A stretch of 64,000 nt of DNA from Viola odorata (lineage: Eukaryota; Streptophyta; Magnoliopsida; Malpighiales; Violaceae): assembly GCA_963691705.1 (NCBI GenBank), contig OY829543.1:29225523-29289522 (forward strand). The letters run 5' to 3'. The notes under the pieces are model-generated. The model saw only the letters and a program-made list of their open reading frames with translations, had not been told where the DNA came from and ran no database searches. Below are positions 48,373 to 61,607 of the stretch, piece by piece. Positions within the stretch are counted from its first letter, which is position 1; every line of letters starts with the position of its first letter. A program made the translations under genes and the position numbers.

Positions 48373-51300
48373 GTGAAGGGTGGTTTAGGGTTATTTCATG
48401 TAATAATTCCCAAGCCTACTCTTCGCCCATGGGAGAAAATTCCTTGTCTTTTGAAGTCTACAGACTTATTTTCACATCATCGCTTTGAATTACCTTTTAG
48501 TTATTTTCCAACCCTTTTCCATAGTGCTTATGCATCTCTCTCCTATGTAGGTACTTTGTGTTACATTCGCAAAGAAATGGAGCGCGCAGATTCGAGGACG
48601 AATCCATTTGAAGAGGGAGGAGATGATACGAGCATGAGGGCTCTCACTCGTATCCACGTGAAGACCTCATGGATAGGCCGCGCAAGACATGAGGAATGTC
48701 GGGATAAGTCCTCGCAAACCATGAAGACATGCGCGCACCTGGCGCGCAACCCTAGTATCCCATGAAGTCCCCGCGCCTAAGCCATCCGAGACCTTGCGCT
48801 AGCTCTCCAAGCCAATCTCTTCAGGCCCGTGGTCAAGGCCTTAAGTAAAGGGTAGTTTAGGGTTATTTCATGTAATAATTCCCAAGCCTACTCTTCGCCC
48901 ATGGGAGAAAAATCCTTGTCTTTTGAAGTCTACAGACTTATTTTCACATCATCGCTTTGAATTACCTTATAGTTATTTTCCAACCCTTTTCCATAGTGCT
49001 GATGCATATCTCTCCGATGTAGGTACTTTTTGTGACATTCGCAAAGGAATGGAGCCCGCAGATTCGAGGACGAATGCATTTGACGAGGGAGGAGATGATA
49101 CGAACACGAGGGCTCTCACTCGTATCCACGTGAAGACCTCATGGATAGGCCGCGCAAGCCATGAGGAATGCCGCGCCAAGTCCTCGCAAACCATGAAGAC
49201 ATGCGTGCACCAGGCGCGCCAACCCTAGCATCCCATGAATTCCCCGCGCCTAAGCCATACGAGGCCTTGCGGTAGCTCTCCAAGCCAATCTCTTCTAGCC
49301 CGCGGTCAAGGCCTTAAGTGAAGGGTGGTTTAGGGTTATTTCATGTAATAATTCCCAAGCCTACTCTTCGCCCATGGGAGAAAATTCCTTGTGTTTTGAA
49401 GTCTACAGACTTATTTTCACACCATCGCTTTGAGTTACCTTTCAGTTGTTTTCCAACCCTTTTCCATAGTACTGATGAATATCTCTCCTATGTAGGTACT
49501 ATGTGTGACATTCCCAAAGGAATGGAACGCGCAGATTCGAGGACGAATCCATTTGAAGAGGGAGGAGATGATACGAGCATGAGGGCTCTCACTCGTATCC
49601 ACGTGAAGACCTCATGGATAGGTCGCGCAAGACATGGGGAATGTCGGGCCAAGTCCTCGCAAACCATGAAGACATGCGCGCACCTGGCGCGCAACCCTAA
49701 TATCCCATGAAGTCCCCGCGCCTAAGCCATCCGTGACCTTGCGCTAGCTCTCCAAGCCAATCTCTTCAGGCCCGCGGTCAAGGCCTTAAGGAAAGGCTAG
49801 TTTAGGGTTATTTCATGTAATAATTCCCAAGCCTACTCTTCGCCCATGGGAGAAAAATCCTTGTCTTTTGAAGTCTACAGACTTATTTTCACATCATCAC
49901 TTTGAATTACCTTTTAGTTATTTTCCAACCCTTTTCCATAGTGCTGATGCATATCTCTCCTATGTAGGTACTTTGTGTGACATTCGCAAAGGAATGGAGC
50001 CCGCAGATTCGAGGACGAATCCATTTGAAGAGGGAGGAGATGATACGAACATGAGGGCTCTCACTAGTATCCACCTGAAGACCTCATGGATAGGCCGCGC
50101 AAGCCATGAGGAATGCCGCGCCAAGTCCTCGCAAACCATGAAGACATGCGTGCACCAGGCGCGCCAACCCTAGCATCCCATGAAGTCCCCGCGCCTAAGC
50201 CATCCGAGGCCTTGCGGTAGCTCTCCAAGCCAATCTCTTCAAGCCCGCGGTCAAGGCCTTAAGTGAAGGGTGGTTTAGGGTTATTTCATGTAATAATTCC
50301 CAAGCCTACTCTTCGCCCATGGGAGAAAATTCCTTGTCTTTTGAAGTCTACAGACTTATTTTCACATCATCGCTTTGAATTACCTTTTAGTTATTTTCCA
50401 ACCCTTTTCCATAGTGCTGATGCATATCTCTCCTATGTAGGTACTTTGTGTGACATTCGCAAAGGAATGGAGCCCGCAGATTCGAGGACGAATCCATTTG
50501 AAGAGGGAGGAGATGATACGAACATGAGGGCTCTCACTAGTATCCACCTGAAGACCTCATGGATAGGCCGCGCAAGCCATGAGGAATGCCGCGCCAAGTC
50601 CTCGCAAACCATGAAGACATGCGCGCACCAGGCGCGCCAACCCTAGCATCCCATGAAGTCCCCGCGCCTAAGCCATCCGAGGCCTTGCAGTAGCTCTCCA
50701 AGCCAATCTCTTCAAGCCCGCGGTCAAGGCCTTAAGTGAAGGGTGGTTTAGGGTTATTTCATGTAATAATTCCCAAGCCTACTCTTCGCCCATGGGAGAA
50801 AATTCCTTGTCTTTTGAAGTCTACAGACTTATTTTCACATCATCGCTTTGAATTACCTTTTAGTTATTTTCCAACCCTTTTCCATAGTGCTGATGCATAT
50901 CTCTCCTATGTAGGTACTTTGTGTGACATTCGCAAAGGAATGGAGCCCGCAGATTCGAGGACGAATCCATTTGAAGAGGGAGGAGATGATACGAACATGA
51001 GGGCTCTCACTAGTATCCACCTGAAGACCTCATGGATAGGCCGCGCAAGCCATGAGGAATGCCGCGCCAAGTCCTCGCAAACCATGAAGACATGCGTGCA
51101 CCAGGCGCGCCAACCCTAGCATCCCATGAAGTCCCCGCGCCTAAGCCATCCGAGGCCTTGCGGTAGCTCTCCAAGCCAATCTCTTCAAGCCCGCGGTCAA
51201 GGCCTTAAGTGAAGGGTGGTTTAGGGTTATTTCATGTAATAATTCCCAAGCCTACTCTTCGCCCATGGGAGAAAATTCCTTGTGTTTTGAAGTCTACAGA

Positions 51301-52153
51301 CTTATTTTCACACCATCGCTTTGAGTTACCTTTCAGTTGTTTTCCAACCCTTTTCCATAGTACTGATGAATATCTCTCCTATGTAGGTACTATGTGTGAC
51401 ATTCCCAAAGGAATGGAACGCGCAGATTCGAGGACGAATCCATTTGAAGAGGGAGGAGATGATACGAGCATGAGGGCTCTCACTCGTATCCACGTGAAGA
51501 CCTCATGGATAGGTCGCGCAAATCATGGGGAATGTCGGGCCAAGTCCTCGCAAACCATGAAGACATGCGCGCACCTGGCGCGCAACCCTAATATCCCATG
51601 AAGTCCCCGCGCCTAAGCCATCCGTGACCTTGCGCTAGCTCTCCAAGCCAATCTCTTCAGGCCCGCGGTCAAGGCCTTAAGGAAAGGGTAGTTTAGGGTT
51701 ATTTCATGTAATAATTCCCAAGCCTACTCTTCGCCCATGGGAGAAAAATCCTTGTCTTTTGAAGTCTACAGACTTATTTTCACATCATCGCTTTGAATTA
51801 CCTTTTAGTTATTTTCCAACCCTTTTCCATAGTGCTGATGCATATCTCTCCTATGTAGGTACTTTGTGTGACATTCGCAAAGGAATGGAGCCCGCAGATT
51901 CGAGGACGAATCCATTTGAAGAGGGAGGAGATGATACGAACATGAGGGCTCTCACTAGTATCCACCTGAAGACCTCATGGATAGGCCGCGCAAGCCATGA
52001 GGAATGCCGCGCCAAGTCCTCGCAAACCATGAAGACATGCGTGCACCAGGCGCGCCAACCCTAGCATCCCATGAAGTCCCCGCGCCTAAGCCATCCGAGG
52101 CCTTGCGGTAGCTCTCCAAGCCAATCTCTTCAAGCCCGCGGTCAAGGCCTTAA
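48373..52153 (+). repeat. E-F-C-D-A-A-C-D cassette, 8 units (3,781 bp)
   Basis: Order: E 48373, F 48845, C 49318, D 49790, A 50263, A 50736, C 51209, D 51681. Unit 48373 is the only E unit in which CATTTTAAG reads CATTTGAAG, as in other lineages, so the stop codon typical of E is absent; local gene conversion or reversion are both possible. D unit 49790 carries ATCATCACTTTG, shared with A unit 54990. Confidence 0.86.
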
Positions 52154-55100
52154 GTGAAGGGTGGTTTAGGGTTATTTCATGTAATAATTCCCAAGCCTAC
52201 TCTTCGCCCATGGGAGAAAATTCCTTGTCTTTTGAAGTCTACAGACTTATTTTCACATCATCGCTTTGAATTACCTTTTAGTTATTTTCCAACCCTTTTC
52301 CATAGTGCTTATGCATCTCTCTCCTATGTAGGTACTTTGTGTTACATTCGCAAAGAAATGGAGCGCGCAGATTCGAGGACGAATCCATTTTAAGAGGGAG
52401 GAGATGATACGAGCATGAGGGCTCTCACTCGTATCCACGTGAAGACCTCATGGATAGGCCGCGCAAGACATGAGGAATGTCGGGATAAGTCCTCGCAAAC
52501 CATGAAGACATGCGCGCACCTGGCGCGCAACCCTAGTATCCCATGAAGTCCCCGCGCCTAAGCCATCCGAGACCTTGCGCTAGCTCTCCAAGCCAATCTC
52601 TTCAGGCCCGTGGTCAAGGCCTTAAGTAAAGGGTAGTTTAGGGTTATTTCATGTAATAATTCCCAAGCCTACTCTTCGCCCATGGGAGAAAAATCCTTGT
52701 CTTTTGAAGTCTACAGACTTATTTTCACATCATCGCTTTGAATTACCTTATAGTTATTTTCCAACCCTTTTCCATAGTGCTGATGCATATCTCTCCGATG
52801 TAGGTACTTTTTGTGACATTCGCAAAGGAATGGAGCCCGCAGATTCGAGGACGAATCCATTTGAAGAGGGAGGAGATGATACGAACACGAGGGCTCTCAC
52901 TCGTATCCACGTGAAGACCTCATGGATAGGCCGCGCAAGCCATGAGGAATGCCGCGCCAAGTCCTCGCAAACCATGAAGACATGCGTGCACCAGGCGCGC
53001 CAACCCTAGCATCCCATGAATTCCCCGCGCCTAAGCCATACGAGGCCTTGCGGTAGCTCTCCAAGCCAATCTCTTCTAGCCCGCGGTCAAGGCCTTAAGT
53101 GAAGGGTGGTTTAGGGTTATTTCATGTAATAATTCCCAAGCCTACTCTTCGCCCATGGGAGAAAATTCCTTGTGTTTTGAAGTCTACAGACTTATTTTCA
53201 CACCATCGCTTTGAGTTACCTTTCAGTTGTTTTCCAACCCTTTCCCATAGTACTGATGAATATCTCTCCTATGTAGGTACTATGTGTGACATTCCCAAAG
53301 GAATGGAACGCGCAGATTCGAGGACGAATCCATTTGAAGAGGGAGGAGATGATACGAGCATGAGGGCTCTCACTCGTATCCACGTGAAGACCTCATGGAT
53401 AGGTCGCGCAAGACATGGGGAATGTCGGGCCAAGTCCTCGCAAACCATGAAGACATGCGCGCACCTGGCGCGCAACCCTAATATCCCATGAAGTCCCCGC
53501 GCCTAAGCCATCCGTGACCTTGCGCTAGCTCTCCAAGCCAATCTCTTCAGGCCCGCGGTCAAGGCCTTAAGGAAAGGGTAGTTTAGGGTTATTTCATGTA
53601 ATAATTCCCAAGCCTACTCTTCGCCCATGGGAGAAGAATCCTTGTCTTTTGAAGTCTACAGACTTATTTTCACATCATCGCTTTGAATTACCTTTTAGTT
53701 ATTTTCCAACCCTTTTCCATAGTGCTGATGCATATCTCTCCTATGTAGGTACTTTGTGTGACATTCGCAAAGGAATGGAGCCCGCAGATTCGAGGACGAA
53801 TCCATTTGAAGAGGGAGGAGATGATACGAACATGAGGGCTCTCACTAGTATCCACCTGAAGACCTCATGGATAGGCCGCGCAAGCCATGAGGAATGCCGC
53901 GCCAAGTCCTCGCAAACCATGAAGACATGCGTGCACCAGGCGCGCCAACCCTAGCATCCCATGAAGTCCCCGCGCCTAAGCCATCCGAGGCCTTGCGGTA
54001 GCTCTCCAAGCCAATCTCTTCAAGCCCGCGGTCAAGGCCTTAAGTGAAGGGTGGTTTAGGGTTATTTCATGTAATAATTCCCAAGCCTACTCTTCGCCCA
54101 TGGGAGAAAATTCCTTGTCTTTTGAAGTCTACAGACTTATTTTCACATCATCGCTTTGAATTACCTTTTAGTTATTTTCCAACCCTTTTCCATAGTGCTG
54201 ATGCATATCTCTCCTATGTAGGTACTTTGTGTGACATTCGCAAAGGAATGGAGCCCGCAGATTCGAGGACGAATCCATTTGAAGAGGGAGGAGATGATAC
54301 GAACATGAGGGCTCTCACTAGTATCCACCTGAAGACCTCATGGATAGGCCGCGCAAGCCATGAGGAATGCCGCGCCAAGTCCTCGCAAACCATGAAGACA
54401 TGCGTGCACCAGGCGCGCCAACCCTAGCATCCCATGAAGTCCCCGCGCCTAAGCCATCCGAGGCCTTGCGGTAGCTCTCCAAGCCAATCTCTTCAAGCCC
54501 GCGGTCAAGGCCTTAAGTGAAGGGTGGTTTAGGGTTATTTCATGTAATAATTCCCAAGCCTACTCTTCGCCCATGGGAGAAAATTCCTTGTCTTTTGAAG
54601 TCTACAGACTTATTTTCACATCATCGCTTTGAATTACCTTTTAGTTATTTTCCAACCCTTTTCCATAGTGCTGATGCATATCTCTCCTATGTAGGTACTT
54701 TGTGTGACATTCGCAAAGGAATGGAGCCCGCAGATTCGAGGACGAATCCATTTGAAGAGGGAGGAGATGATACGAACATGAGGGCTCTCACTAGTATCCA
54801 CCTGAAGACCTCATGGATAGGCCGCGCAAGCCATGAGGAATGCCGCGCCAAGTCCTCGCAAACCATGAAGACATGCGTGCACCAGGCGCGCCAACCCTAG
54901 CATCCCATGAAGTCCCCGCGCCTAAGCCATCCGAGGCCTTGCGGTAGCTCTCCAAGCCAATCTCTTCAAGCCCGCGGTCAAGGCCTTAAGTGAAGGGTGG
55001 TTTAGGGTTATTTCATGTAATAATTCCCAAGCCTACTCTTCGCCCATGGGAGAAAATTCCTTGTCTTTTGAAGTCTACAGACTTATTTTCACATCATCAC

Positions 55101-55935
55101 TTTGAATTACCTTTTAGTTATTTTCCAACCCTTTTCCATAGTGCTGATGCATATCTCTCCTATGTAGGTACTTTGTGTGACATTCGCAAAGGAATGGAGC
55201 CCGCAGATTCGAGGACGAATCCATTTGAAGAGGGAGGAGATGATACGAACATGAGGGCTCTCACTAGTATCCACCTGAAGACCTCATGGATAGGCCGCGC
55301 AAGCCATGAGGAATGCCGCGCCAAGTCCTCGCAAACCATGAAGACATGCGTGCACCAGGCGCGCCAACCCTAGCATCCCATGAAGTCCCCGCGCCTAAGC
55401 CATCCGAGGCCTTGCGGTAGCTCTCCAAGCCAATCTCTTCAAGCCCGCGGTCAAGGCCTTAAGTGAAGGGTGGTTTAGGGTTATTTCATGTAATAATTCC
55501 CAAGCCTACTCTTCGCCCATGGGAGAAAATTCCTTGTCTTTTGAAGTCTACAGACTTATTTTCACATCATCGCTTTGAATTACCTTTTAGTTATTTTCCA
55601 ACCCTTTTCCATAGTGCTGATGCATATCTCTCCTATGTAGGTACTTTGTGTGACATTCGCAAAGGAATGGAGCCCGCAGATTCGAGGACGAATCCATTTG
55701 AAGAGGGAGGAGATGATACGAACATGAGGGCTCTCACTAGTATCCACCTGAAGACCTCATGGATAGGCCGCGCAAGCCATGAGGAATGCTGCGCCAAGTC
55801 CTCGCAAACCATGAAGACATGCGTGCACCAGGCGCGCCAACCCTAGCATCCCATGAAGTCCCCGCGCCTAAGCCATCCGAGGCCTTGCGGTAGCTCTCCA
55901 AGCCAATCTCTTCAAGCCCGCGGTCAAGGCCTTAA
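52154..55935 (+). repeat. E-F'-C-D-A-A-A-A cassette, 8 units (3,782 bp)
   Basis: Order: E 52154, F' 52626, C 53099, D 53571, A 54044, A 54517, A 54990, A 55463. F' has lost the GCATTTGACG signature (now CCATTTGAAG) while keeping CCGATGTAGG and GAACACGAGG; all F units to the right are of this form. Private changes: TTTCCCATAG in 53099, GAGAAGAATCC in 53571 and GAATGCTGCGCC in 55463. Confidence 0.86.
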
Positions 55936-58771
55936 GTGAAGGGTGGTTTAGGGTTATTTCATGTAATAATTCCCAAGCCTACTCTTCGCCCATGGGAGAA
56001 AATTCCTTGTCTTTTGAAGTCTACAGACTTATTTTCACATCATCGCTTTGAATTACCTTTTAGTTATTTTCCAACCCTTTTCCATAGTGCTTATGCATCT
56101 CTCTCCTATGTAGGTACTTTGTGTTACATTCGCAAAGAAATGGAGCGCGCAGATTCGAGGACGAATCCATTTTAAGAGGGAGGAGATGATACGAGCATGA
56201 GGGCTCTCACTCGTATCCACGTGAAGACCTCATGGATAGGCCGCGCAAGACATGAGGAATGTCGGGATAAGTCCTCGCAAACCATGAAGACATGCGCGCA
56301 CCTGGCGCGCAACCCTAGTATCCCATGAAGTCCCCGCGCCTAAGCCATCCGAGACCTTGCGCTAGCTCTCCAAGCCAATCTCTTCAGGCCCGTGGTCAAG
56401 GCCTTAAGTAAAGGGTAGTTTAGGGTTATTTCATGTAATAATTCCCAAGCCTACTCTTCGCCCATGGGAGAAAAATCCTTGTCTTTTGAAGTCTACAGAC
56501 TTATTTTCACATCATCGCTTTGAATTACCTTATAGTTATTTTCCAACCCTTTTCCATAGTGCTGATGCATATCTCTCCGATGTAGGTACTTTTTGTGACA
56601 TTCGCAAAGGAATGGAGCCCGCAGATTCGAGGACGAATCCATTTGAAGAGGGAGGAGATGATACGAACACGAGGGCTCTCACTCGTATGCACGTGAAGAC
56701 CTCATGGATAGGCCGCGCAAGCCATGAGGAATGCCGCGCCAAGTCCTCGCAAACCATGAAGGCATGCGTGCACCAGGCGCGCCAACCCTAGCATCCCATG
56801 AATTCCCCGCGCCTAAGCCATACGAGGCCTTGCGGTAGCTCTCCAAGCCAATCTCTTCTAGCCCGCGGTCAAGGCCTTAAGTGAAGGGTGGTTTAGGGTT
56901 ATTTCATGTAATAATTCCCAAGCCTACTCTTCGCCCATGGGAGAAAATTCCTTGTGTTTTGAAGTCTACAGACTTATTTTCACACCATCGCTTTGAGTTA
57001 CCTTTCAGTTGTTTTCCAACCCTTTTCCATAGTACTGATGAATATCTCTCCTATGTAGGTACTATGTGTGACATTCCCAAAGGAATGGAACGCGCAGATT
57101 CGAGGACGAATCCATTTGAAGAGGGAGGAGATGATACGAGCATGAGGGCTCTCACTCGTATCCACGTGAAGACCTCATGGATAGGTCGCGCAAGACATGG
57201 GGAATGTCGGGCCAAGTCCTCGCAAACCATGAAGACATGCGCGCACCTGGCGCGCAACCCTAATATCCCATGAAGTCCCCGCGCCTAAGCCATCCGTGAC
57301 CTTGCGCTAGCTCTCCAAGCCAATCTCTTCAGGCCCGCGGTCAAGGCCTTAAGGAAAGGGTAGTTTAGGGTTATTTCATGTAATAATTCCCAAGCCTACT
57401 CTTCGCCCATGGGAGAAAAATCCTTGTCTTTTGAAGTCTACAGACTTATTTTCACATCATCGCTTTGAATTACCTTTTAGTTATTTTCCAACCCTTTTCC
57501 ATAGTGCTGATGCATATCTCTCCTATGTAGGTACTTTGTGTGACATTCGCAAAGGAATGGAGCCCGCAGATTCGAGGACGAATCCATTTGAAGAGGGAGG
57601 AGATGATACGAACATGAGGGCTCTCACTAGTATCCACCTGAAGACCTCATGGATAGGCCGCGCAAGCCATGAGGAATGCCGCGCCAAGTCCTCGCAAACC
57701 ATGAAGACATGCGTGCACCAGGCGCGCCAACCCTAGCATCCCATGAAGTCCCCGCGCCTAAGCCATCCGAGGCCTTGCGGTAGCTCTCCAAGCCAATCTC
57801 TTCAAGCCCGCGGTCAAGGCCTTAAGTGAAGGGTGGTTTAGGGTTATTTCATGTAATAATTCCCAAGCCTACTCTTCGCCCATGGGAGAAAATTCCTTGT
57901 CTTTTGAAGTCTACAGACTTATTTTCACATCATCGCTTTGAATTACCTTTTAGTTATTTTCCAACCCTTTTCCATAGTGCTGATGCATATCTCTCCTATG
58001 TAGGTACTTTGTGTGACATTCGCAAAGGAATGGAGCCCGCAGATTCGAGGACGAATCCATTTGAAGAGGGAGGAGATGATACGAACATGAGGGCTCTCAC
58101 TAGTATCCACCTGAAGACCTCATGGATAGGCCGCGCAAGCCATGAGGAATGCCGCGCCAAGTCCTCGCAAACTATGAAGACATGCGTGCACCAGGCGCGC
58201 CAACCCTAGCATCCCATGAAGTCCCCGCGCCTAAGCCATCCGAGGCCTTGCGGTAGCTCTCCAAGCCAATCTCTTCAAGCCCGCGGTCAAGGCCTTAAGT
58301 GAAGGGTGGTTTAGGGTTATTTCATGTAATAATTCCCAAGCCTACTCTTCGCCCATGGGAGAAAATTCCTTGTCTTTTGAAGTCTACAGACTTATTTTCA
58401 CATCATCGCTTTGAATTACCTTTTAGTTATTTTCCAACCCTTTTCCATAGTGCTGATGCATATCTCTCCTATGTAGGTACTTTGTGTGACATTCGCAAAG
58501 GAATGGAGCCCGCAGATTCGAGGACGAATCCATTTGAAGAGGGAGGAGATGATACGAACATGAGGGCTCTCACTAGTATCCACCTGAAGACCTCATGGAT
58601 AGGCCGCGCAAGCCATGAGGAATGCCGCGCCAAGTCCTCGCAAACCATGAAGACTTGCGTGCACCAGGCGCGCCAACCCTAGCATCCCATGAAGTCCCCG
58701 CGCCTAAGCCATCCGAGGCCTTGCGGTAGCTCTCCAAGCCAATCTCTTCAAGCCCGCGGTCAAGGCCTTAA
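55936..58771 (+). repeat. E-F'-C-D-A-A cassette, 6 units (2,836 bp)
   Basis: Order: E 55936, F' 56408, C 56881, D 57353, A 57826, A 58299. New variants appear: GAAGGCATGCG in F' (shared with 59717 and 63499), CAAACTATGAAG in 57826 and GAAGACTTGCG in 58299. The last two recur 2,836 bp later in units 60662 and 61135, showing a recent duplication of exactly this cassette length. Confidence 0.87.
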
Positions 58772-61607
58772 GTGAAGGGTGGTTTAGGGTTATTTCATGT
58801 AATAATTCCCAAGCCTACTCTTCGCCCATGGGAGAAAATTCCTTGTCTTTTGAAGTCTACAGACTTATTTTCACATCATCGCTTTGAATTACCTTTTAGT
58901 TATTTTCCAACCCTTTTCCATAGTGCTTATGCATCTCTCTCCTATGTAGGTACTTTGTGTTACATTCGCAAAGAAATGGAGCGCGCAGATTCGAGGACGA
59001 ATCCATTTTAAGAGGGAGGAGATGATACGAGCATGAGGGCTCTCACTCGTATCCACGTGAAGACCTCATGGATAGGCCGCGCAAGACATGAGGAATGTCG
59101 GGATAAGTCCTCGCAAACCATGAAGACATGCGCGCACCAGGCGCGCCAACCCTAGCATCCCATGAAGTCCCCGCGCCTAAGCCATCCGAGGCCTTGCGGT
59201 AGCTCTCCAAGCCAATCTCTTCAAGCCCGCGGTCAAGGCCTTAAGTGAAGGGTGGTTTAGGGTTATTTCATGTAATAATTCCCAAGCCTACTCTTCGCCC
59301 ATGGGAGAAAATTCCTTGTCTTTTGAAGTCTACAGACTTATTTTCACATCATCGCTTTGAATTACCTTTTAGTTATTTTCCAACCCTTTTCCATAGTGCT
59401 GATGCATATCTCTCCTATGTAGGTACTTTGTGTGACATTCGCAAAGGAATGGAGCCCGCAGATTCGAGGACGAATCCATTTGAAGAGGGAGGAGATGATA
59501 CGAACATGAGGGCTCTCACTAGTATCCACCTGAAGACCTTATGGATAGGCCGCGCAAGACATGAGGAATGTCGGGATAAGTCCTCGCAAACCATGAAGAC
59601 ATGCGCGCACCTGGCGCGCAACCCTAGTATCCCATGAAGTCCCCGCGCCTAAGCCATCCGAGACCTTGCGCTAGCTCTCCAAGCCAATCTCTTCAGGCCC
59701 GTGGTCAAGGCCTTAAGTAAAGGGTAGTTTAGGGTTATTTCATGTAATAATTCCCAAGCCTACTCTTCGCCCATGGGAGAAAAATCCTTGTCTTTTGAAG
59801 TCTACAGACTTATTTTCACATCATCGCTTTGAATTACCTTATAGTTATTTTCCAACCCTTTTCCATAGTGCTGATGCATATCTCTCCGATGTAGGTACTT
59901 TTTGTGACATTCGCAAAGGAATGGAGCCCGCAGATTCGAGGACGAATCCATTTGAAGAGGGAGGAGATGATACGAACACGAGGGCTCTCACTCGTATCCA
60001 CGTGAAGACCTCATGGATAGGCCGCGCAAGCCATGAGGAATGCCGCGCCAAGTCCTCGCAAACCATGAAGGCATGCGTGCACCAGGCGCGCCAACCCTAG
60101 CATCCCATGAATTCCCCGCGCCTAAGCCATACGAGGCCTTGCGGTAGCTCTCCAAGCCAATCTCTTCTAGCCCGCGGTCAAGGCCTTAAGTGAAGGGTGG
60201 TTTAGGGTTATTTCATGTAATAATTCCCAAGCCTACTCTTCGCCCATGGGAGAAAATTCCTTGTGTTTTGAAGTCTACAGACTTATTTTCACACCATCGC
60301 TTTGAGTTACCTTTCAGTTGTTTTCCAACCCTTTTCCATAGTACTGATGAATATCTCTCCTATGTAGGTACTATGTGTGACATTCCCAAAGGAATGGAAC
60401 GCGCAGATTCGAGGACGAATCCATTTGAAGAGGGAGGAGATGATACGAGCATGAGGGCTCTCACTCGTATCCACGTGAAGACCTCATGGATAGGTCGCGC
60501 AAGACATGGGGAATGTCGGGCCAAGTCCTCGCAAACCATGAAGACATGCGCGCACCTGGCGCGCAACCCTAATATCCCATGAAGTCCCCGCGCCTAAGCC
60601 ATCCGTGACCTTGCGCTAGCTCTCCAAGCCAATCTCTTCAGGCCCGCGGTCAAGGCCTTAAGGAAAGGGTAGTTTAGGGTTATTTCATGTAATAATTCCC
60701 AAGCCTACTCTTCGCCCATGGGAGAAAAATCCTTGTCTTTTGAAGTCTACAGACTTATTTTCACATCATCGCTTTGAATTACCTTTTAGTTATTTTCCAA
60801 CCCTTTTCCATAGTGCTGATGCATATCTCTCCTATGTAGGTACTTTGTGTGACATTCGCAAAGGAATGGAGCCCGCAGATTCGAGGACGAATCCATTTGA
60901 AGAGGGAGGAGATGATACGAACATGAGGGCTCTCACTAGTATCCACCTGAAGACCTCATGGATAGGCCGCGCAAGCCATGAGGAATGCCGCGCCAAGTCC
61001 TCGCAAACTATGAAGACATGCGTGCACCAGGCGCGCCAACCCTAGCATCCCATGAAGTCCCCGCGCCTAAGCCATCCGAGGCCTTGCGGTAGCTCTCCAA
61101 GCCAATCTCTTCAAGCCCGCGGTCAAGGCCTTAAGTGAAGGGTGGTTTAGGGTTATTTCATGTAATAATTCCCAAGCCTACTCTTCGCCCATGGGAGAAA
61201 ATTCCTTGTCTTTTGAAGTCTACAGACTTATTTTCACATCATCGCTTTGAATTACCTTTTAGTTATTTTCCAACCCTTTTCCATAGTGCTGATGCATATC
61301 TCTCCTATGTAGGTACTTTGTGTGACATTCGCAAAGGAATGGAGCCCGCAGATTCGAGGACGAATCCATTTGAAGAGGGAGGAGATGATACGAACATGAG
61401 GGCTCTCACTAGTATCCACCTGAAGACCTCATGGATAGGCCGCGCAAGCCATGAGGAATGCCGCGCCAAGTCCTCGCAAACCATGAAGACTTGCGTGCAC
61501 CAGGCGCGCCAACCCTAGCATCCCATGAAGTCCCCGCGCCTAAGCCATCCGAGGCCTTGCGGTAGCTCTCCAAGCCAATCTCTTCAAGCCCGCGGTCAAG
61601 GCCTTAA
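58772..61607 (+). repeat. Duplicated 6-unit cassette with E/A and A/E hybrids (2,836 bp)
   Basis: Order: E/A 58772, A/E 59245, F' 59717, C 60190, D 60662, A 61135. Unit 58772 is E up to GTCGGGATAAG (59100), then A from CACCAGGCGCGCC (59136). Unit 59245 is A up to CACTAGTATCCACCTG (59531), then E from AGACATGAGG (59559). Together they look like an E unit opened by an inserted A-type unit length. D unit 60662 has the CAAACTATGAAG tag of A unit 57826, so its 3' part comes from that copy. Confidence 0.84.
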
